Notes: generated by a model from the sequence alone, not told the origin. DNA of 64,000 bases from Chloroflexota bacterium (GCA_029553955.1 JAKPJZ010000093.1:19887-83886); one strand, 5' to 3'; numbered from the stretch's first letter, positions 7,657-16,797 are shown. A program made the numbers and translations.

Positions 7657-8874
7657 CTACCGCACCGCCACCTGCTGCCCTTCCTTCAGCCCGTCGAGGA
7701 TTTCGGTGCTGTCGGCGTCGCTGAGGCCGGTGGTGACCTGTACGTCGCGGGTGCGGCCGTTCTCGACGACGCGCACGTACTTGTTGCGCCCACGCGCCTC
7801 GACGGCCCGACTGGGGACGAGCAGGGTATCGTCGTGGGTGAGGGTGGTGATGCGCAGGTTGGCGCTCATGTCGGGGCGTACGGCGAGGCTGCCCGGCGCG
7901 AAGGAGATGACCGCTTCATAGCCGACGGTGCCGCGCTGCGGCGTGGCGCCGGGGGTGAGGCGCGCCACGCGGCCCGAGAGCACCTGGCCGGGGAAGGCAT
8001 CGAGGCGGATTTCGGCCTCCTGCCCCACTTCGAGCTCGCCTATGTCGAGCTCGTCGACCTGCGTGCTCACTTCCAGCGTGGCCAGGTCGGCCAGGCGCAC
8101 CACCTGGGCGCCGTAGGCCGTCTCGCCCTCGCGCACGTTGACCTGCAGCACGGTGCCGGCAAAGGGCGCGGTGACGGTGACGGCCTCGAGCCGCTTCTGC
8201 GCGTTCTGCAGGTCGAGCTGGGCCATTTCCAGGCTCTTCTCGGCGATCTCGATCTGGCTGGGCGTGGGGCCGCGGATGGCCTGCTCGAAATTGGCCTTGG
8301 CCGTCTCATAGTCGAGCTTGGCCGACTCGAGCGCGGCCGCCTCCGACGAGCCGCTGGCCGAGCCCCCGGCAGCCACCCTGTCGTAGGCCGACTGCGCCGC
8401 CTGCAAGACCGCCGCCGCCCGGCGCAGGTTGGCGCGGGCGATCTCGATCTGCGCGGCGCTGGGCGCGGCCTTGAGATCGTCGAGCTGGATCTGGCGCACC
8501 TGCAGGTTCAGCTCGGCCTGGCGCACCTGGGCCTCGGCCTCGGCGCTATCCGTGCGGACCAGCGCGTCGCCCCGGCCCACCTGCTGGCCGGGCTTGACGA
8601 GCACCTGCTGCACGATGCCGCCCGAGCGCAGCGAAAGCCAGGCCTCGCGCGAGGCGCGCACCGCTCCCGAGGCCTCGACGTTGGAGGTGATGCGCCCGCG
8701 GCGCACGCGCGCCACATCGTTGGGCGCGGCAGGGCGCAGGCTGAGGTAGACGCCGAGCGCCATCAGCGCGCAGAGCGCCAGCGCCGCTCCATAGGCCAGC
8801 CGCCGCTGCCGGCCGCTCCATGCCGCCAGCCGTACCCGCAGTTCCGCCATTGCCATGCGCAGTCTCTTGATCAT
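7657..8874 (-). CDS. HlyD/MacA-type efflux periplasmic adaptor
   Basis: This 405-residue protein has one N-terminal membrane helix (about 26-46), a biotinyl-lipoyl-like domain (about 60-110, LSLRSGGIVQQVLVKPGQQV), and a long alpha-helical hairpin rich in Ala/Gln/Glu (about 110-220). The second half of the lipoyl domain (TVTAPFAGTVLQVNVREGE) and beta-barrel and membrane-proximal domains follow. This is the order of RND/MacA-type membrane fusion proteins, which link an inner-membrane transporter to an exit path. No transporter gene is present next to it. Its start overlaps the stop of the upstream gene by ATGA, so the two are translationally coupled and may work together at the cell surface. 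Confidence 0.9.
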   Translation of the reverse strand: MIKRLRMAMAELRVRLAAWSGRQRRLAYGAALALCALMALGVYLSLRPAAPNDVARVRRGRITSNVEASGAVRASREAWLSLRSGGIVQQVLVKPGQQVGRGDALVRTDSAEAEAQVRQAELNLQVRQIQLDDLKAAPSAAQIEIARANLRRAAAVLQAAQSAYDRVAAGGSASGSSEAAALESAKLDYETAKANFEQAIRGPTPSQIEIAEKSLEMAQLDLQNAQKRLEAVTVTAPFAGTVLQVNVREGETAYGAQVVRLADLATLEVSTQVDELDIGELEVGQEAEIRLDAFPGQVLSGRVARLTPGATPQRGTVGYEAVISFAPGSLAVRPDMSANLRITTLTHDDTLLVPSRAVEARGRNKYVRVVENGRTRDVQVTTGLSDADSTEILDGLKEGQQVAVR

Positions 8875-11684
8875 CGCCCCTCGAAATCCTGATAGCGATA
8901 CGGCCGCGTCTGCAACACGTCTTCGGCCTCTTGCAGCGGGATGGCTGCCCCCGACTCGTCGAGCAACGTCACCCGCGACACGGTGTAGGGCCCATCGACC
9001 TGCGCCCCGGCCAGCAGATAGCCGGGGAAGCGCAGCGTCGCCATCTGCGTCCCTGCGTTCAGCGCCACGGGCGCCACGGCCCGTGCCACCTCGCGCCCCT
9101 GCGCATCGGCCAGCGCCGCTGCGATGAGGAAATTGCCGCGCGCCCGCACATCCACGCCCACCTGCAGCGTGAGCGCATCGTAGCGCCCGTCGCGGTCGGC
9201 GTCGTCGCTGGCCTCGGTGTACGTGCCCGTCAGCGCCGCCGTAGCCGGCGAGACGGCGAAGAGCGTCTCGGCGGTGCGCGCAAAGGCCGCGCCGCCCAGC
9301 GTGCCCTGCGCGGTGACAAAGAGGGTAAAGTAGCCGCCCCCGCTCGGCGGGCGGTAGCTCGCGCCATAGACGCCATCGTGCGCGGCGCCATCGCCGTGCT
9401 CGCCGTCGTCAAAGAGCGTCAGCGGGTCCACCTGCATGTCGGGCCGGCCGATCTCGGCCTCCACCCGCGCGCCCGGCAGCGCGCCGGCGCCGCTCTGCAG
9501 CGTGGCGGTGATGGCGACGGTCTCACCCTCGCCGAACCATACCTGGCCCGCCGAGGCGCTGAGGCTCAGCGAGGAGCCGGGGAACACCGCATAGCCGCTA
9601 AAGCGCGCCGCGCCTCCGGCGTCGCCCGGCCGGCTGACCGCCACCCGCCACACGCCGGGCTGCGCCTGCCGGATGAGGTAGCCCTGAAAGTCGGCCAGGC
9701 CGAGGTCAAAGAACTCGCCCGCGTCGCCGATGGAGGCGGCGTCGACGGTGCGGCCCTGGGGATCGGTGAGGCTGAAGGTGAGCGGGCCCGTCTCGCCGCG
9801 CAGGTAAAAGCGCACCTCGCCCGCGGTGTCGACCGTCACTGTCTGCGTCACCGTCTTGCCCGGCGCCACCTCGCCCGAGTAGAAGGGCGAGTGGCCGGGG
9901 ATGGCGGGCACGGGCGGTGGCGTGGCCTCTTGCGGCGGCACCCCGGGCGGCTGAGCACCGGCCCCCAGGCGCAGCCGGTTGCGGATGTGGGCATCGTAGG
10001 TGCGCCGCGGCCACAGGTACGAGGGCAGGCCGAGCACGATAGTCTGCTCCGACCAGGCGTGCAGGTCATCGGTCAGCACCTTGTGCACCGACGGGCCATC
10101 GAGCGCCAGCGCGCTGCCCGCCGAGATGAGCGCATCGCCCGGCGGCAGGCCGCGCAACGTCTCGGGCAGTTCGGAGCCGCGCGCATCGCCGGCGATGAGG
10201 GTGTAGGGCACAAGCGCCTCGTTCTGGTGCAGGCGGTTGAAGAGGGTGGCGTACTCGGGCGTCAGCTCGATGGCCGAAGGGTCGCGCGACCACTCATGAA
10301 CCTCGCGCAACAGGAAGGGGTACCAGGTGCGCACGCCGGCCTGCGGCGTGCCCAAAATGAAGGCCTGGTCCACGTCGCCGGCGTAGAGGGCCGATTCGAT
10401 GTAGGTGCGTGTGTTCAGGCCGCCCATGCTAAAGGCGATGATATCGACCTGGGCCGCGCCCGTCTCTTGCTTGGCGCGGGCGATGGCGGCGGCGATGTTG
10501 GCCGCGTTGGCGTGCAGCGTGTTCTTGGGCAACACGCCCGTCGCATAGTAGACGGGGTAGCCGTCGTCGCGCAGCCAGCTCGCCAGAAAGCGGAACTCGC
10601 TATCTTCCAGGCGGTCGCTACTAGGCCCGTGCCAGCCGTGCACCAGCACCACCGGCAGCCGCCGTGTGGAGGCCACGGTGCCGGCGCCGTAGCGCGCCGC
10701 CCCCGCCGAGACGCTGCCGAACCACGTTCCATCGCGCGACACGGCGACGGCCGAGACGTAACCGTGCGCCAGCCCTGCGCCGGGCGCAGGCGATGCCGCC
10801 CCCGGGCCGTGGAAGACGGCCCAGGTGTTGCCGTCGAACACCGCCGCGCCCGCTGCCGTGCCGGCCCAGAGGCGGCCCTCGGCGTCCATGGCGAGCGCCA
10901 GCACACGGTCATCGGGCAGGCCGTCGGCGCTGGTATAGGTTTGGAGCGCCGCGCCGGCAGCGTCGAGGTGCGTCAGGCCCTTGGCGGTGCCCACCCACGC
11001 CGAGCCGTCGCCCCCCGCGGCCAGCGCATTGACAAAATCGTCGGCCAGGCCGATGGAGGCATCCAAGTGCGTCCAGTGGCCCTCCGCCAAGCGCGCCACC
11101 CCGTGGCCGTGCAGGCCCACCCACAGGGCGCCGTCGGGCCCTGCAGCAAGCGCAGTCACGTAATCGGCCGGCAACGGCGAATTGCCCGAGGCATAGCTCT
11201 GCCAGCGGCCGTCGTCGAAGACGCTCACGCCGCGGCCCCAAGTGCCGCACCAGAGCCGCCCCTGGCCATCGACGGTCAGGGCGCTCACCCAGTCACCGGC
11301 GAGGCCCGAGTTGGCCGCGGTGTACGTCTGCCAGCGGTCGCCGTCGAGCACGGTCAGCCCGCAGCCAAAGGTGCCGAACCACACGCGCTCGCTCGCATCC
11401 ACCGCGAGCGCGGCCACCCATTCGTTCGCCAGACCATCGGCTTGGCCGTAGCTGTACCAGCGGCCGTCGCGGTAGAGCCCGGCGCCATGGCTCGTACCCA
11501 GCCAGACGTCGCCCTGGCCCGCGCTCACAGCAATGGCCCACACCGTGTCGGAAGGCAGCCCGTCAACCGTGGTGAACTGGGTCCAGCGCAGGCTGTCGGG
11601 GTTCGCGGCGCCCCGGCTGGGCATGGCCAGCAGGGCCACCAGGAACACGGCCAGTGCCACCGTATGCCAACGCACATGGCGCAT
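8871..11684 (-). CDS. Secreted beta-propeller/alpha-beta hydrolase fusion
   Basis: A 937-residue exported protein. A signal peptide (about 1-26) is followed by seven or so two-component-regulator-type propeller blades with repeated WxGT, DG-W-xY and LAxDAxGxxW motifs (about 30-335). Then comes an alpha/beta-hydrolase domain: oxyanion motif LVHGWHG near 348 and nucleophile Ser419 in AFSMGGL, as in lipases and esterases. After a Pro-rich linker there are beta-sandwich domains (about 600-880), including a DGAAHDGVYGASY segment typical of anchor-X-like domains. Propellers of this kind normally sense ligands in hybrid histidine kinases, so their fusion to an esterase is unusual. The gene heads a two-gene operon with the HlyD-type adaptor. 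Confidence 0.85.
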   Translation of the reverse strand: MRHVRWHTVALAVFLVALLAMPSRGAANPDSLRWTQFTTVDGLPSDTVWAIAVSAGQGDVWLGTSHGAGLYRDGRWYSYGQADGLANEWVAALAVDASERVWFGTFGCGLTVLDGDRWQTYTAANSGLAGDWVSALTVDGQGRLWCGTWGRGVSVFDDGRWQSYASGNSPLPADYVTALAAGPDGALWVGLHGHGVARLAEGHWTHLDASIGLADDFVNALAAGGDGSAWVGTAKGLTHLDAAGAALQTYTSADGLPDDRVLALAMDAEGRLWAGTAAGAAVFDGNTWAVFHGPGAASPAPGAGLAHGYVSAVAVSRDGTWFGSVSAGAARYGAGTVASTRRLPVVLVHGWHGPSSDRLEDSEFRFLASWLRDDGYPVYYATGVLPKNTLHANAANIAAAIARAKQETGAAQVDIIAFSMGGLNTRTYIESALYAGDVDQAFILGTPQAGVRTWYPFLLREVHEWSRDPSAIELTPEYATLFNRLHQNEALVPYTLIAGDARGSELPETLRGLPPGDALISAGSALALDGPSVHKVLTDDLHAWSEQTIVLGLPSYLWPRRTYDAHIRNRLRLGAGAQPPGVPPQEATPPPVPAIPGHSPFYSGEVAPGKTVTQTVTVDTAGEVRFYLRGETGPLTFSLTDPQGRTVDAASIGDAGEFFDLGLADFQGYLIRQAQPGVWRVAVSRPGDAGGAARFSGYAVFPGSSLSLSASAGQVWFGEGETVAITATLQSGAGALPGARVEAEIGRPDMQVDPLTLFDDGEHGDGAAHDGVYGASYRPPSGGGYFTLFVTAQGTLGGAAFARTAETLFAVSPATAALTGTYTEASDDADRDGRYDALTLQVGVDVRARGNFLIAAALADAQGREVARAVAPVALNAGTQMATLRFPGYLLAGAQVDGPYTVSRVTLLDESGAAIPLQEAEDVLQTRPYRYQDFEGR

Positions 11685-11703
11685 TGCAGACCTCGTCTAG
11701 GCC

Positions 11704-11812
11704 CACGGGCTGTAGGGGCGCGAAAGGACGCGAAAGCCCTCGAGAGACGCGAAAGGTAGCTTTGCGTTTTCGTGCCTTTCGCGCCCTTTCGTGCTCTTTC
11801 GTGCCCAGTGGG
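11704..11812. repeat. Inverted array of degenerate CGCGAAAGG units
   Basis: Three forward units (GCGCGAAAGGACGCGAAAG and a variant at about 11742) are followed by reverse units (CCTTTCGCGCCCTTTCGTG, CTCTTTCGTG). The layout matches the GTGATGC arrays but uses a different heptamer. It lies upstream of the propeller-hydrolase gene. Confidence 0.7.
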
Positions 11813-11961
11813 CGCAGTGATAATAGCATCGGCTCTTGCCCGTGTCAATTGCGGGTTTGTTGAAGTTGGCGGCGTGGCCGCATTCTGCTATAATAGTCAA
11901 GTGGTGAGGCGCCTGTGGGGAGAGCATGTAGCGGGTTGGCCGAACCTGCCGCCCGCAGGGC

Positions 11962-12313
11962 ACCTGACACACCAATCTCCCTGGCGGGTGGCCAGCGCCT
12001 GCATTCTGGCAAGAACTCGGCCCAGCTCGCGCCGCGGCTGACAGACGGTTTCTCCTGCTGCAGGGTGAGCCCCCCCTGCGGGCCAAGCCCTCGGGGCGCA
12101 GGCCTGCCGTTCCCCCGTCGCGGGGGAATTGGGGCGCTCGACCGAGTCCTGTGTGGCCAAGAAACGGCAAGCGAGCGATCTAGTGCCGCGGAAGACAGCC
12201 CAATTCCCCCGCGACGGGGGAACGGTAGGGGGGGCCCCGCCCGTGGGTATGGGCAGGCGTCTGGCTGGGTCATCGCCAATCGCCTTCCTGCCATGGAAAT
12301 CGGTGTGACAGGT
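11962..12313. mobile_element. MITE-like element E1 with ACCTGACACACC ends
   Basis: Ends ACCTGACACACCAATCTCCC and the complement of ACCTGTCACACCGATTTCC form a 23-bp imperfect inverted repeat (19 of 23). Inside are two GTTCCCCCGTCGCGGGGGAA-type palindromes (about 12108-12145 and 12190-12225). No ORF worth calling was found. It ends about 65 bp before the xerD promoter; a related element follows xerD at 13444-13626. Confidence 0.65.
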
Positions 12314-12377
12314 CTTCGAAGGCCCGTCATCTGACCCGCACCCCCTCCGGGCACATTTGACGTAGTGTAGAAGCGAT

Positions 12378-12406
12378 TTGGACCTTATGCAAAGTGGTGG
12401 TAGAAT
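12378..12406 (+). promoter_or_regulatory. xerD promoter
   Basis: TTGGAC (12378-12383), 17-bp spacer, TAGAAT (12401-12406), 60 bp before the start codon. Confidence 0.6.
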
Positions 12407-12465
12407 AAGGTGTCAAGGGCAGTGATCTCGGGGAGCATGGCCACGCTAGAAGGGGGACGAGAGGA

Positions 12466-13404
12466 ATGGACGAAGAGATCGGAGGATTTCTCAAGTCGCT
12501 TGAAATCGAGAAGGGCTACTCGGTCAACACGCTGATCGCGTATCGCAACGACCTGCAGCAGTTCCTGCGCTTCCTGAAAGACCAATCCTCCCGCAAGTCG
12601 GCGGTCGCCTCCTGGTCCGATGTCAACAAGCAAGACTTGATCGCCTTCATCCTCTACCTCAAGAGTGAGCGAGAGTACTCGTCGGCCACGGTCGCGCGCA
12701 AGGTCGCCGCAGTCAAGTCGTTCTTCCACTACCTCGTGACCGAGCACCGCCTGCCCGACGACCCCTCCGCCACCCTCGACTCGCCCAAGGTGCGCAAGTA
12801 CTTGCCCAAGGCTATCTCCAAGGAAGAGGTCGACCGCCTGCTCGCCGCGCCCGCGGCCATCGACAGCGCCCGCGGCCGCCGCGACCGCGCCATCATGGAG
12901 CTGCTCTACGCCACCGGCATGCGCGTCAGCGAAGTGGTCAACCTCGACGTGGGCGATGTGGACCCGGCGTCGGGCACTGTGCGCTGCCTGGGCAAGGGCA
13001 ACAAAGAGCGTGTGATCCCCATCCACGACCGGGCCATCCTTGCTGTGGAGAACTATCTCGAGCGCTCGCGGCTGCAGCTCCTCAAAAAGCCCGACCAGAA
13101 GGCGCTCTTCCTGAACCATCGCGGCAACCGGCTGACCCGCCAGGGCCTCTGGCTGATCATCCGCCGCTACGTGGAGCAACTGGGCATCAAGGCCCCGGTG
13201 ACCCCGCACACCCTGCGCCACTCGTTCGCCACGCATCTGCTCAACGGCGGTGCGGACTTGCGCAACGTGCAGGAGCTGCTCGGGCACGCCAACATCTCGA
13301 CCACTCAGGTGTACACCCAGGTCTCCAGCGACCACCTGCGCTCGGTGTACGACGCGGCGCACCCCCGTGCGCGGCACGCGGCCGAGGATGAGGACGAAGA
13401 CTAG
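12466..13404 (+). CDS. xerD: Tyrosine recombinase XerD-like
   Basis: This 312-residue site-specific recombinase has a SAM-like core-binding domain (about 1-95) and a catalytic domain with every active-site residue: Arg153 (TGMRVSE), Lys177 (GKGNKER), His248 and Arg251 (HTLRHSFATH), His274 (LLGHANI) and nucleophile Tyr283. Xer proteins resolve chromosome dimers at dif with FtsK. The acidic C-terminal tail (AAEDEDED) is unusual but harmless-looking. Flanking the gene on both sides are related MITE-like elements (11962-12313 and 13444-13626), so a role in mobility of those repeats is possible but unproven. GAGAGGA precedes the start directly; AGGGGG at 12451-12456 is a better-spaced ribosome site. 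Confidence 0.88.
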   Translation: MDEEIGGFLKSLEIEKGYSVNTLIAYRNDLQQFLRFLKDQSSRKSAVASWSDVNKQDLIAFILYLKSEREYSSATVARKVAAVKSFFHYLVTEHRLPDDPSATLDSPKVRKYLPKAISKEEVDRLLAAPAAIDSARGRRDRAIMELLYATGMRVSEVVNLDVGDVDPASGTVRCLGKGNKERVIPIHDRAILAVENYLERSRLQLLKKPDQKALFLNHRGNRLTRQGLWLIIRRYVEQLGIKAPVTPHTLRHSFATHLLNGGADLRNVQELLGHANISTTQVYTQVSSDHLRSVYDAAHPRARHAAEDEDED

Positions 13405-13443
13405 CAGCCTGTCGGCGAGGGAACTCGCCACCCGCGGCCGGTG

Positions 13444-13626
13444 AACCTGACACACCGATCTCCCTGGCGGGTGGTTGGGCTGCCTTCACTGGCAAAAAAC
13501 CAGTTCGCCGCCGGCAAGCTCGTAGTGCGCACGCCTGTGCGCACTACGAGCTCCGTCTTAGGCTCGCCAGCCTTCAGCGAGTTTTTGCCAATCGATACGC
13601 CGCCAGCAAAGTCGCTGTGTCAGGTT
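13444..13626. mobile_element. MITE-like element E2 with AACCTGACACA ends
   Basis: AACCTGACACACCGATCTCC at the left and GTCGCTGTGTCAGGTT at the right are inverted. Inside is a perfect hairpin with 16-bp arms and a 4-nt loop (13517-13552, AGCTCGTAGTGCGCAC...). There is no gene in 13405-13802. A CTCTGCG heptamer patch follows at 13712-13748. Confidence 0.65.
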
Positions 13627-13802
13627 TCACGCCGCACCGCAGGGTAAGGGCGAGAGGTGACCCCTGCGGGCCAATGATCCGTGCGAGCACGGAGGGCGCG
13701 AGCCTTGCCCCTGCCACCTCTGCGTTCTCTGCGCCTCTGCGGTGAGATCCCGCCTCGTTCGTTCCGTACTCTAGGTTGAGGGTACCCCGAAGGAGCTTTC
13801 AC

Positions 13803-14642
13803 ATGGAAGGACCCCTGGGCCAGCCGTTGTACAACGCCATCGCCGCGCTCATCCGCCAGCAGATCGCGACCCCGCCCGATGTCGGCATCATTCTGGGCTC
13901 GGGCCTGGGCGCCGTCGCCGAGCAGGTGGAAGGGCCGGTGACGATCCCCTACCATACGCTGCCGGCATGGCCCTGCTCGACCGTCGCAGGGCACCATGGC
14001 GAGCTGGTGGTGGGCCGCTGGGCCAACCATACCGTGGCCGTGCTCAACGGCCGCGCCCACTATTACGAAGGCTATTCGATGGGCGAGCTGGCCGTACCCG
14101 TGCGCGTGCTGCGCACTTTGGGCGTCACGCGCCTCATCGTCACCAACGCGGCCGGCGGCTTGGAGCCCGGCTTCCGCGCCGGCGACCTGATGCTGATCAC
14201 CGACCACATCAACTTGGCGGGCATGGCCGGCCCCTCGCCCCTGCGCGGGCCCAACGATGCGGCGTTGGGGCCGCGCTTCCCCGACATGACCCGCGCCTAC
14301 GACCCTGCGCTGCAGCACCTGGCGCGCAGCGTGGCCAAGGCCAAAAAGATGCGCCTGCGCGAGGGCGTCTACGTCATGCTGGCCGGCCCCGCCTACGAAA
14401 CGCCGGCCGAGATTCGCTTCCTGCGCCTGATCGGCGCCGACGCCGTCGGCATGTCGACCGTGCCCGAGGTCGTGGCCGCCTGCCACGCCGGCATGGCCGT
14501 GCTCGGCATCTCGGCCATCTCCAACGTGGCCCACTTTGCCCCGAGCGCCGAAAAGGTCTCGCACGACGAGGTCCTCGCGGCCGGCGCCGCCATCGGCCCC
14601 CGCATGCGCGACCTGATCGGCGGCGTCCTCGCGCAGCTATAG
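13803..14642 (+). CDS. punA: Purine nucleoside phosphorylase (PNP-I, trimeric type)
   Basis: This 279-residue enzyme cleaves inosine or guanosine with phosphate to base and ribose-1-phosphate for purine salvage. Diagnostic motifs run in order: LGSGLG (phosphate-binding), GHHGELVVGRW, GRAHYYEGY, the long signature with TNAAGGLEPGFRAGDLM and DHIN, YVMLAGPAYETPAEIRFLR, and GADAVGMSTVPEV before a catalytic Asn in ISAISNVAH. Length and motifs fit the class I trimeric family. AAGGAG lies 7 bp before the start at 13803. It looks monocistronic; a separate promoter drives the next gene. Confidence 0.93.
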   Translation: MEGPLGQPLYNAIAALIRQQIATPPDVGIILGSGLGAVAEQVEGPVTIPYHTLPAWPCSTVAGHHGELVVGRWANHTVAVLNGRAHYYEGYSMGELAVPVRVLRTLGVTRLIVTNAAGGLEPGFRAGDLMLITDHINLAGMAGPSPLRGPNDAALGPRFPDMTRAYDPALQHLARSVAKAKKMRLREGVYVMLAGPAYETPAEIRFLRLIGADAVGMSTVPEVVAACHAGMAVLGISAISNVAHFAPSAEKVSHDEVLAAGAAIGPRMRDLIGGVLAQL

Positions 14643-14669
14643 GCCGGACTCCACAATCGTACCTGGTGC

Positions 14670-14745
14670 GGGCCGTTGCAGACGATCCGGGTGGCTGCCG
14701 GCTGATCCGCTGCGCTTCCCCCGGCCCTGGCCCGGATAGCAGGCC
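14670..14745. repeat. Intergenic flank repeat (F type)
   Basis: GGGTGGCTGCCGGCTGATCC followed by GCTGCGCTTCCCCCGGCCCTGGCCCGGAT. Nearly the same sequence lies at about 33735-33790, immediately left of the palindrome there. Here the palindrome itself is missing. The stretch 14643-14979 has no gene. Confidence 0.6.
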
Positions 14746-14757
14746 GGCCCCAAGTGT

Positions 14758-14786
14758 TTGGCGCCGCTGCTTGCCTGTGCTATACT
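14758..14786 (+). promoter_or_regulatory. Promoter of the flippase-like gene
   Basis: TTGGCG (14758-14763), 17-bp spacer, TATACT (14781-14786). Confidence 0.5.
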
Positions 14787-14979
14787 CAGGGCCTGCCCGG
14801 TTTCGCCCCTTCGACGCTGAGGAGGGCGCGCCGGCCCGCCCACGGGTTGCCCCCAACACGCTCCCATCCCTCGGCCACCGCGACACCATGCTGCCCCGCC
14901 GATTCCCCCGGGCCTGCCCTGCCGGGTATCGTCCGTGGCTCAAAAACCCGGGTTCGTCACCCCTGTCCGGAGGAAATTC

Positions 14980-16023
14980 TTGGAGCATCGCTGGTTGTCG
15001 TGGCTCAGACGCCGCTGGCTCTTGCTGTTGGCGCTCACCGGCTGCATCACGTTGGGAGTGTTTCGGCTCGACGAAATCCGCCAGGTAATGGCGACGCTGC
15101 TGCACGGCCAGTTGCAGTGGGTGCTGGTGGCGGTAGCGCTCCAGGTCGTGTGCTTTGTGTTGTACGCGCTGCTCTACCACCTCAGCTTTGCGACCGTCGA
15201 GGTCGAGAGCCGTTGGCGCGACCTGGTCCCCGTGCTTTTCGCTTCCATCTGCCTCAAGACGATGGTGCCGTCGGGTGGCGTCAGCGGCGTGGCCCTGTTC
15301 GTTGACGATGCGGCCAAGCGCGGCCAGTCGTCGGCGCGGGCAGCGCAGGGCGCGCTGCTCGTCTTGGCGGCCGACCTGGTCACCATGACGCCTATCCTGC
15401 TCTATGGACTGCTGTACCTGTCGGCCCAGCGAGCCCTGCAGTTCTATCAGATCATCGCCGTTGCCCTGTTCATTGCCTTTGCCGTGGGCATGGGGGCGCT
15501 GCTGCTGCTGGGTCTCTGGCAGCCCTGCCTGCTGCGCAGCGCGCTGCGCGCTGCGCAGCAGGCCGCGAACCGGGTGGCCGCCTGGCTGCGGCGGCCGCCC
15601 TTCCTGCCCGGCGACTGGGCGCGCCACAATGCCGACGAGTTCGCCGGGGCGGCCGCCGGCATCGCGGCCCACCCGCAGCGCCTGGGCCCCGCCCTGGCCC
15701 TGGCCCTGCTCATCCACGTGATCGACGTCATCGGGCTCTATGCCGTCTTCTTGGCCTACCGGCAGCCGGTCGCGTTGGGCGCCGTCGCCGTCGGGTTCGG
15801 TATGGACGTCGTCTTCTCGGTAATCACCTTCATCCCCCACGGCCTCGGCGTGGCCGAGGGGGTCATCACGGTGGCGCTGACCTCGCTGGGCATCCCGGCC
15901 GCTACGGCGCTGGTGGTGGCCCTGGTCGCCCGCGGCCTCAATATCTGGCTGCCGTTCATGCTGGGCCTGGTTTCTCTGCACCAGGTGCGCTCTTTTGGCG
16001 CAGCCAGGCGAGCCGAGCAGTGA
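14980..16023 (+). CDS. Flippase-like (AglD/MprF-N family) membrane protein
   Basis: This protein of about 347 residues has roughly eight hydrophobic segments and belongs to the lysylphosphatidylglycerol synthase transmembrane/UPF0104 flippase-like family. Family marks include LKTMVPSGGVSGVALFV near residue 90 and IPHGLGVAEGVITVAL near 285. Relatives move lipid-linked substrates across the membrane; the substrate is unknown here. A TTG start at 14980 is chosen because CGGAGGA (14968-14974) precedes it at good spacing. The in-frame GTG at 14935 has no ribosome site. It has its own promoter and a GntR gene with another promoter follows, so it is probably monocistronic. Confidence 0.82.
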   Translation: MEHRWLSWLRRRWLLLLALTGCITLGVFRLDEIRQVMATLLHGQLQWVLVAVALQVVCFVLYALLYHLSFATVEVESRWRDLVPVLFASICLKTMVPSGGVSGVALFVDDAAKRGQSSARAAQGALLVLAADLVTMTPILLYGLLYLSAQRALQFYQIIAVALFIAFAVGMGALLLLGLWQPCLLRSALRAAQQAANRVAAWLRRPPFLPGDWARHNADEFAGAAAGIAAHPQRLGPALALALLIHVIDVIGLYAVFLAYRQPVALGAVAVGFGMDVVFSVITFIPHGLGVAEGVITVALTSLGIPAATALVVALVARGLNIWLPFMLGLVSLHQVRSFGAARRAEQ

Positions 16024-16042
16024 CGGCCGGTTCGCAGAACAG

Positions 16043-16071
16043 TTGGAATAATCCCCCTTGCGCGCTATAAT
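16043..16071 (+). promoter_or_regulatory. Promoter of the GntR gene
   Basis: TTGGAA (16043-16048), 17-bp spacer, TATAAT (16066-16071). Confidence 0.65.
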
Positions 16072-16137
16072 TGACGGCGGACGGTGTTGTCCGTTGGCCC
16101 CTCCGGCCCAGCGATGCAAGGTCTAGTGCGGAGGCAT

Positions 16138-16797
16138 ATGGAGACAGTCGAAGCCAGTACCCTGGCCCGGCGCATCCGCGATGCCCTCATGGCACGCATC
16201 CTCAACGGCGAGCTGGCGCCGGGCGAGCGACTCAAAGACAGCGAGATTGCGGCCCGCTATGGCACCAGCCATACCCCGGTGCGCGAAGCGTTGCGCCTGC
16301 TGGCGCGCGATGGCGTGGTCGAGATCCTTCCCTATCGCGGCTGCGTGGTGCGCCGCATCGACGAGCAGGAGATGGCCGACATCTTTGAGGTGCGCACGCT
16401 CCTGCTCGGCTATGCCGCCCGCCGCGCTGCGGCCCGGCTGACGGCCGGGCAGTTGCAGCAGCTCGAGGCCCTGGCCACCGAACACGAGCAAGCGCTGGCG
16501 GCCGGCGAGCTGGAGCGCGCCGCCGAAGCCGGCCGCCGCTTCCACGAGGTGCTGCTCGAGGCGGTCGGCAACGGCTTTCTGACACGCTTGAGCCGCCACC
16601 TGGGCACACGCGTGCGCCTGGCCCGCCGGGCGTACCTGCGCAGTGCACCTCTCGACGCCGCCTCCTGCCACGACATTGTGGAGGCGCTACGGACACGCGA
16701 CGGCGCACGCGCCGAGGCCCTCATCAGCGCCCACATCGCCAGTTCGGGAGACCACGTGCGCCAGGCACTGCGGGCGCAGGGGATGCGTGATGCGTGA
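16138..16797 (+). CDS. GntR-family regulator with FCD domain
   Basis: About 219 residues. The N-terminal winged helix (LARRIRDALMARILNGELAP, then RLKDSEIAARYGTSHTPVRE with the recognition helix) is followed by an all-helical FCD ligand domain. Asp/His metal-ligand positions are recognisable around RRFHEVLLEAVGN and CHDIVEALRTRD. FadR-subfamily members sense small carboxylic acids. The ATG at 16138 has GGAGG 3 bp before it, slightly tight; an in-frame ATG further upstream (16084) lies only about 6 bp beyond the predicted transcription start. The target is unknown. RidA follows 136 bp downstream, separated by a heptamer array, so co-regulation is uncertain. Confidence 0.87.
   Translation: METVEASTLARRIRDALMARILNGELAPGERLKDSEIAARYGTSHTPVREALRLLARDGVVEILPYRGCVVRRIDEQEMADIFEVRTLLLGYAARRAAARLTAGQLQQLEALATEHEQALAAGELERAAEAGRRFHEVLLEAVGNGFLTRLSRHLGTRVRLARRAYLRSAPLDAASCHDIVEALRTRDGARAEALISAHIASSGDHVRQALRAQGMRDA

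Noticed and set aside
8931..11759. Very long open frame antisense to the propeller-hydrolase gene
   Set aside because: High-GC shadow: no domain, no ribosome site, and the opposite strand has a clear signal peptide and motifs.
12106..12230. Candidate structured RNA from paired CGTCGCGGGGGAA/CCCCCGCGACGGGG stems
   Set aside because: Same palindrome recurs as a dispersed repeat at 31.4-32.3 kb; no promoter found.
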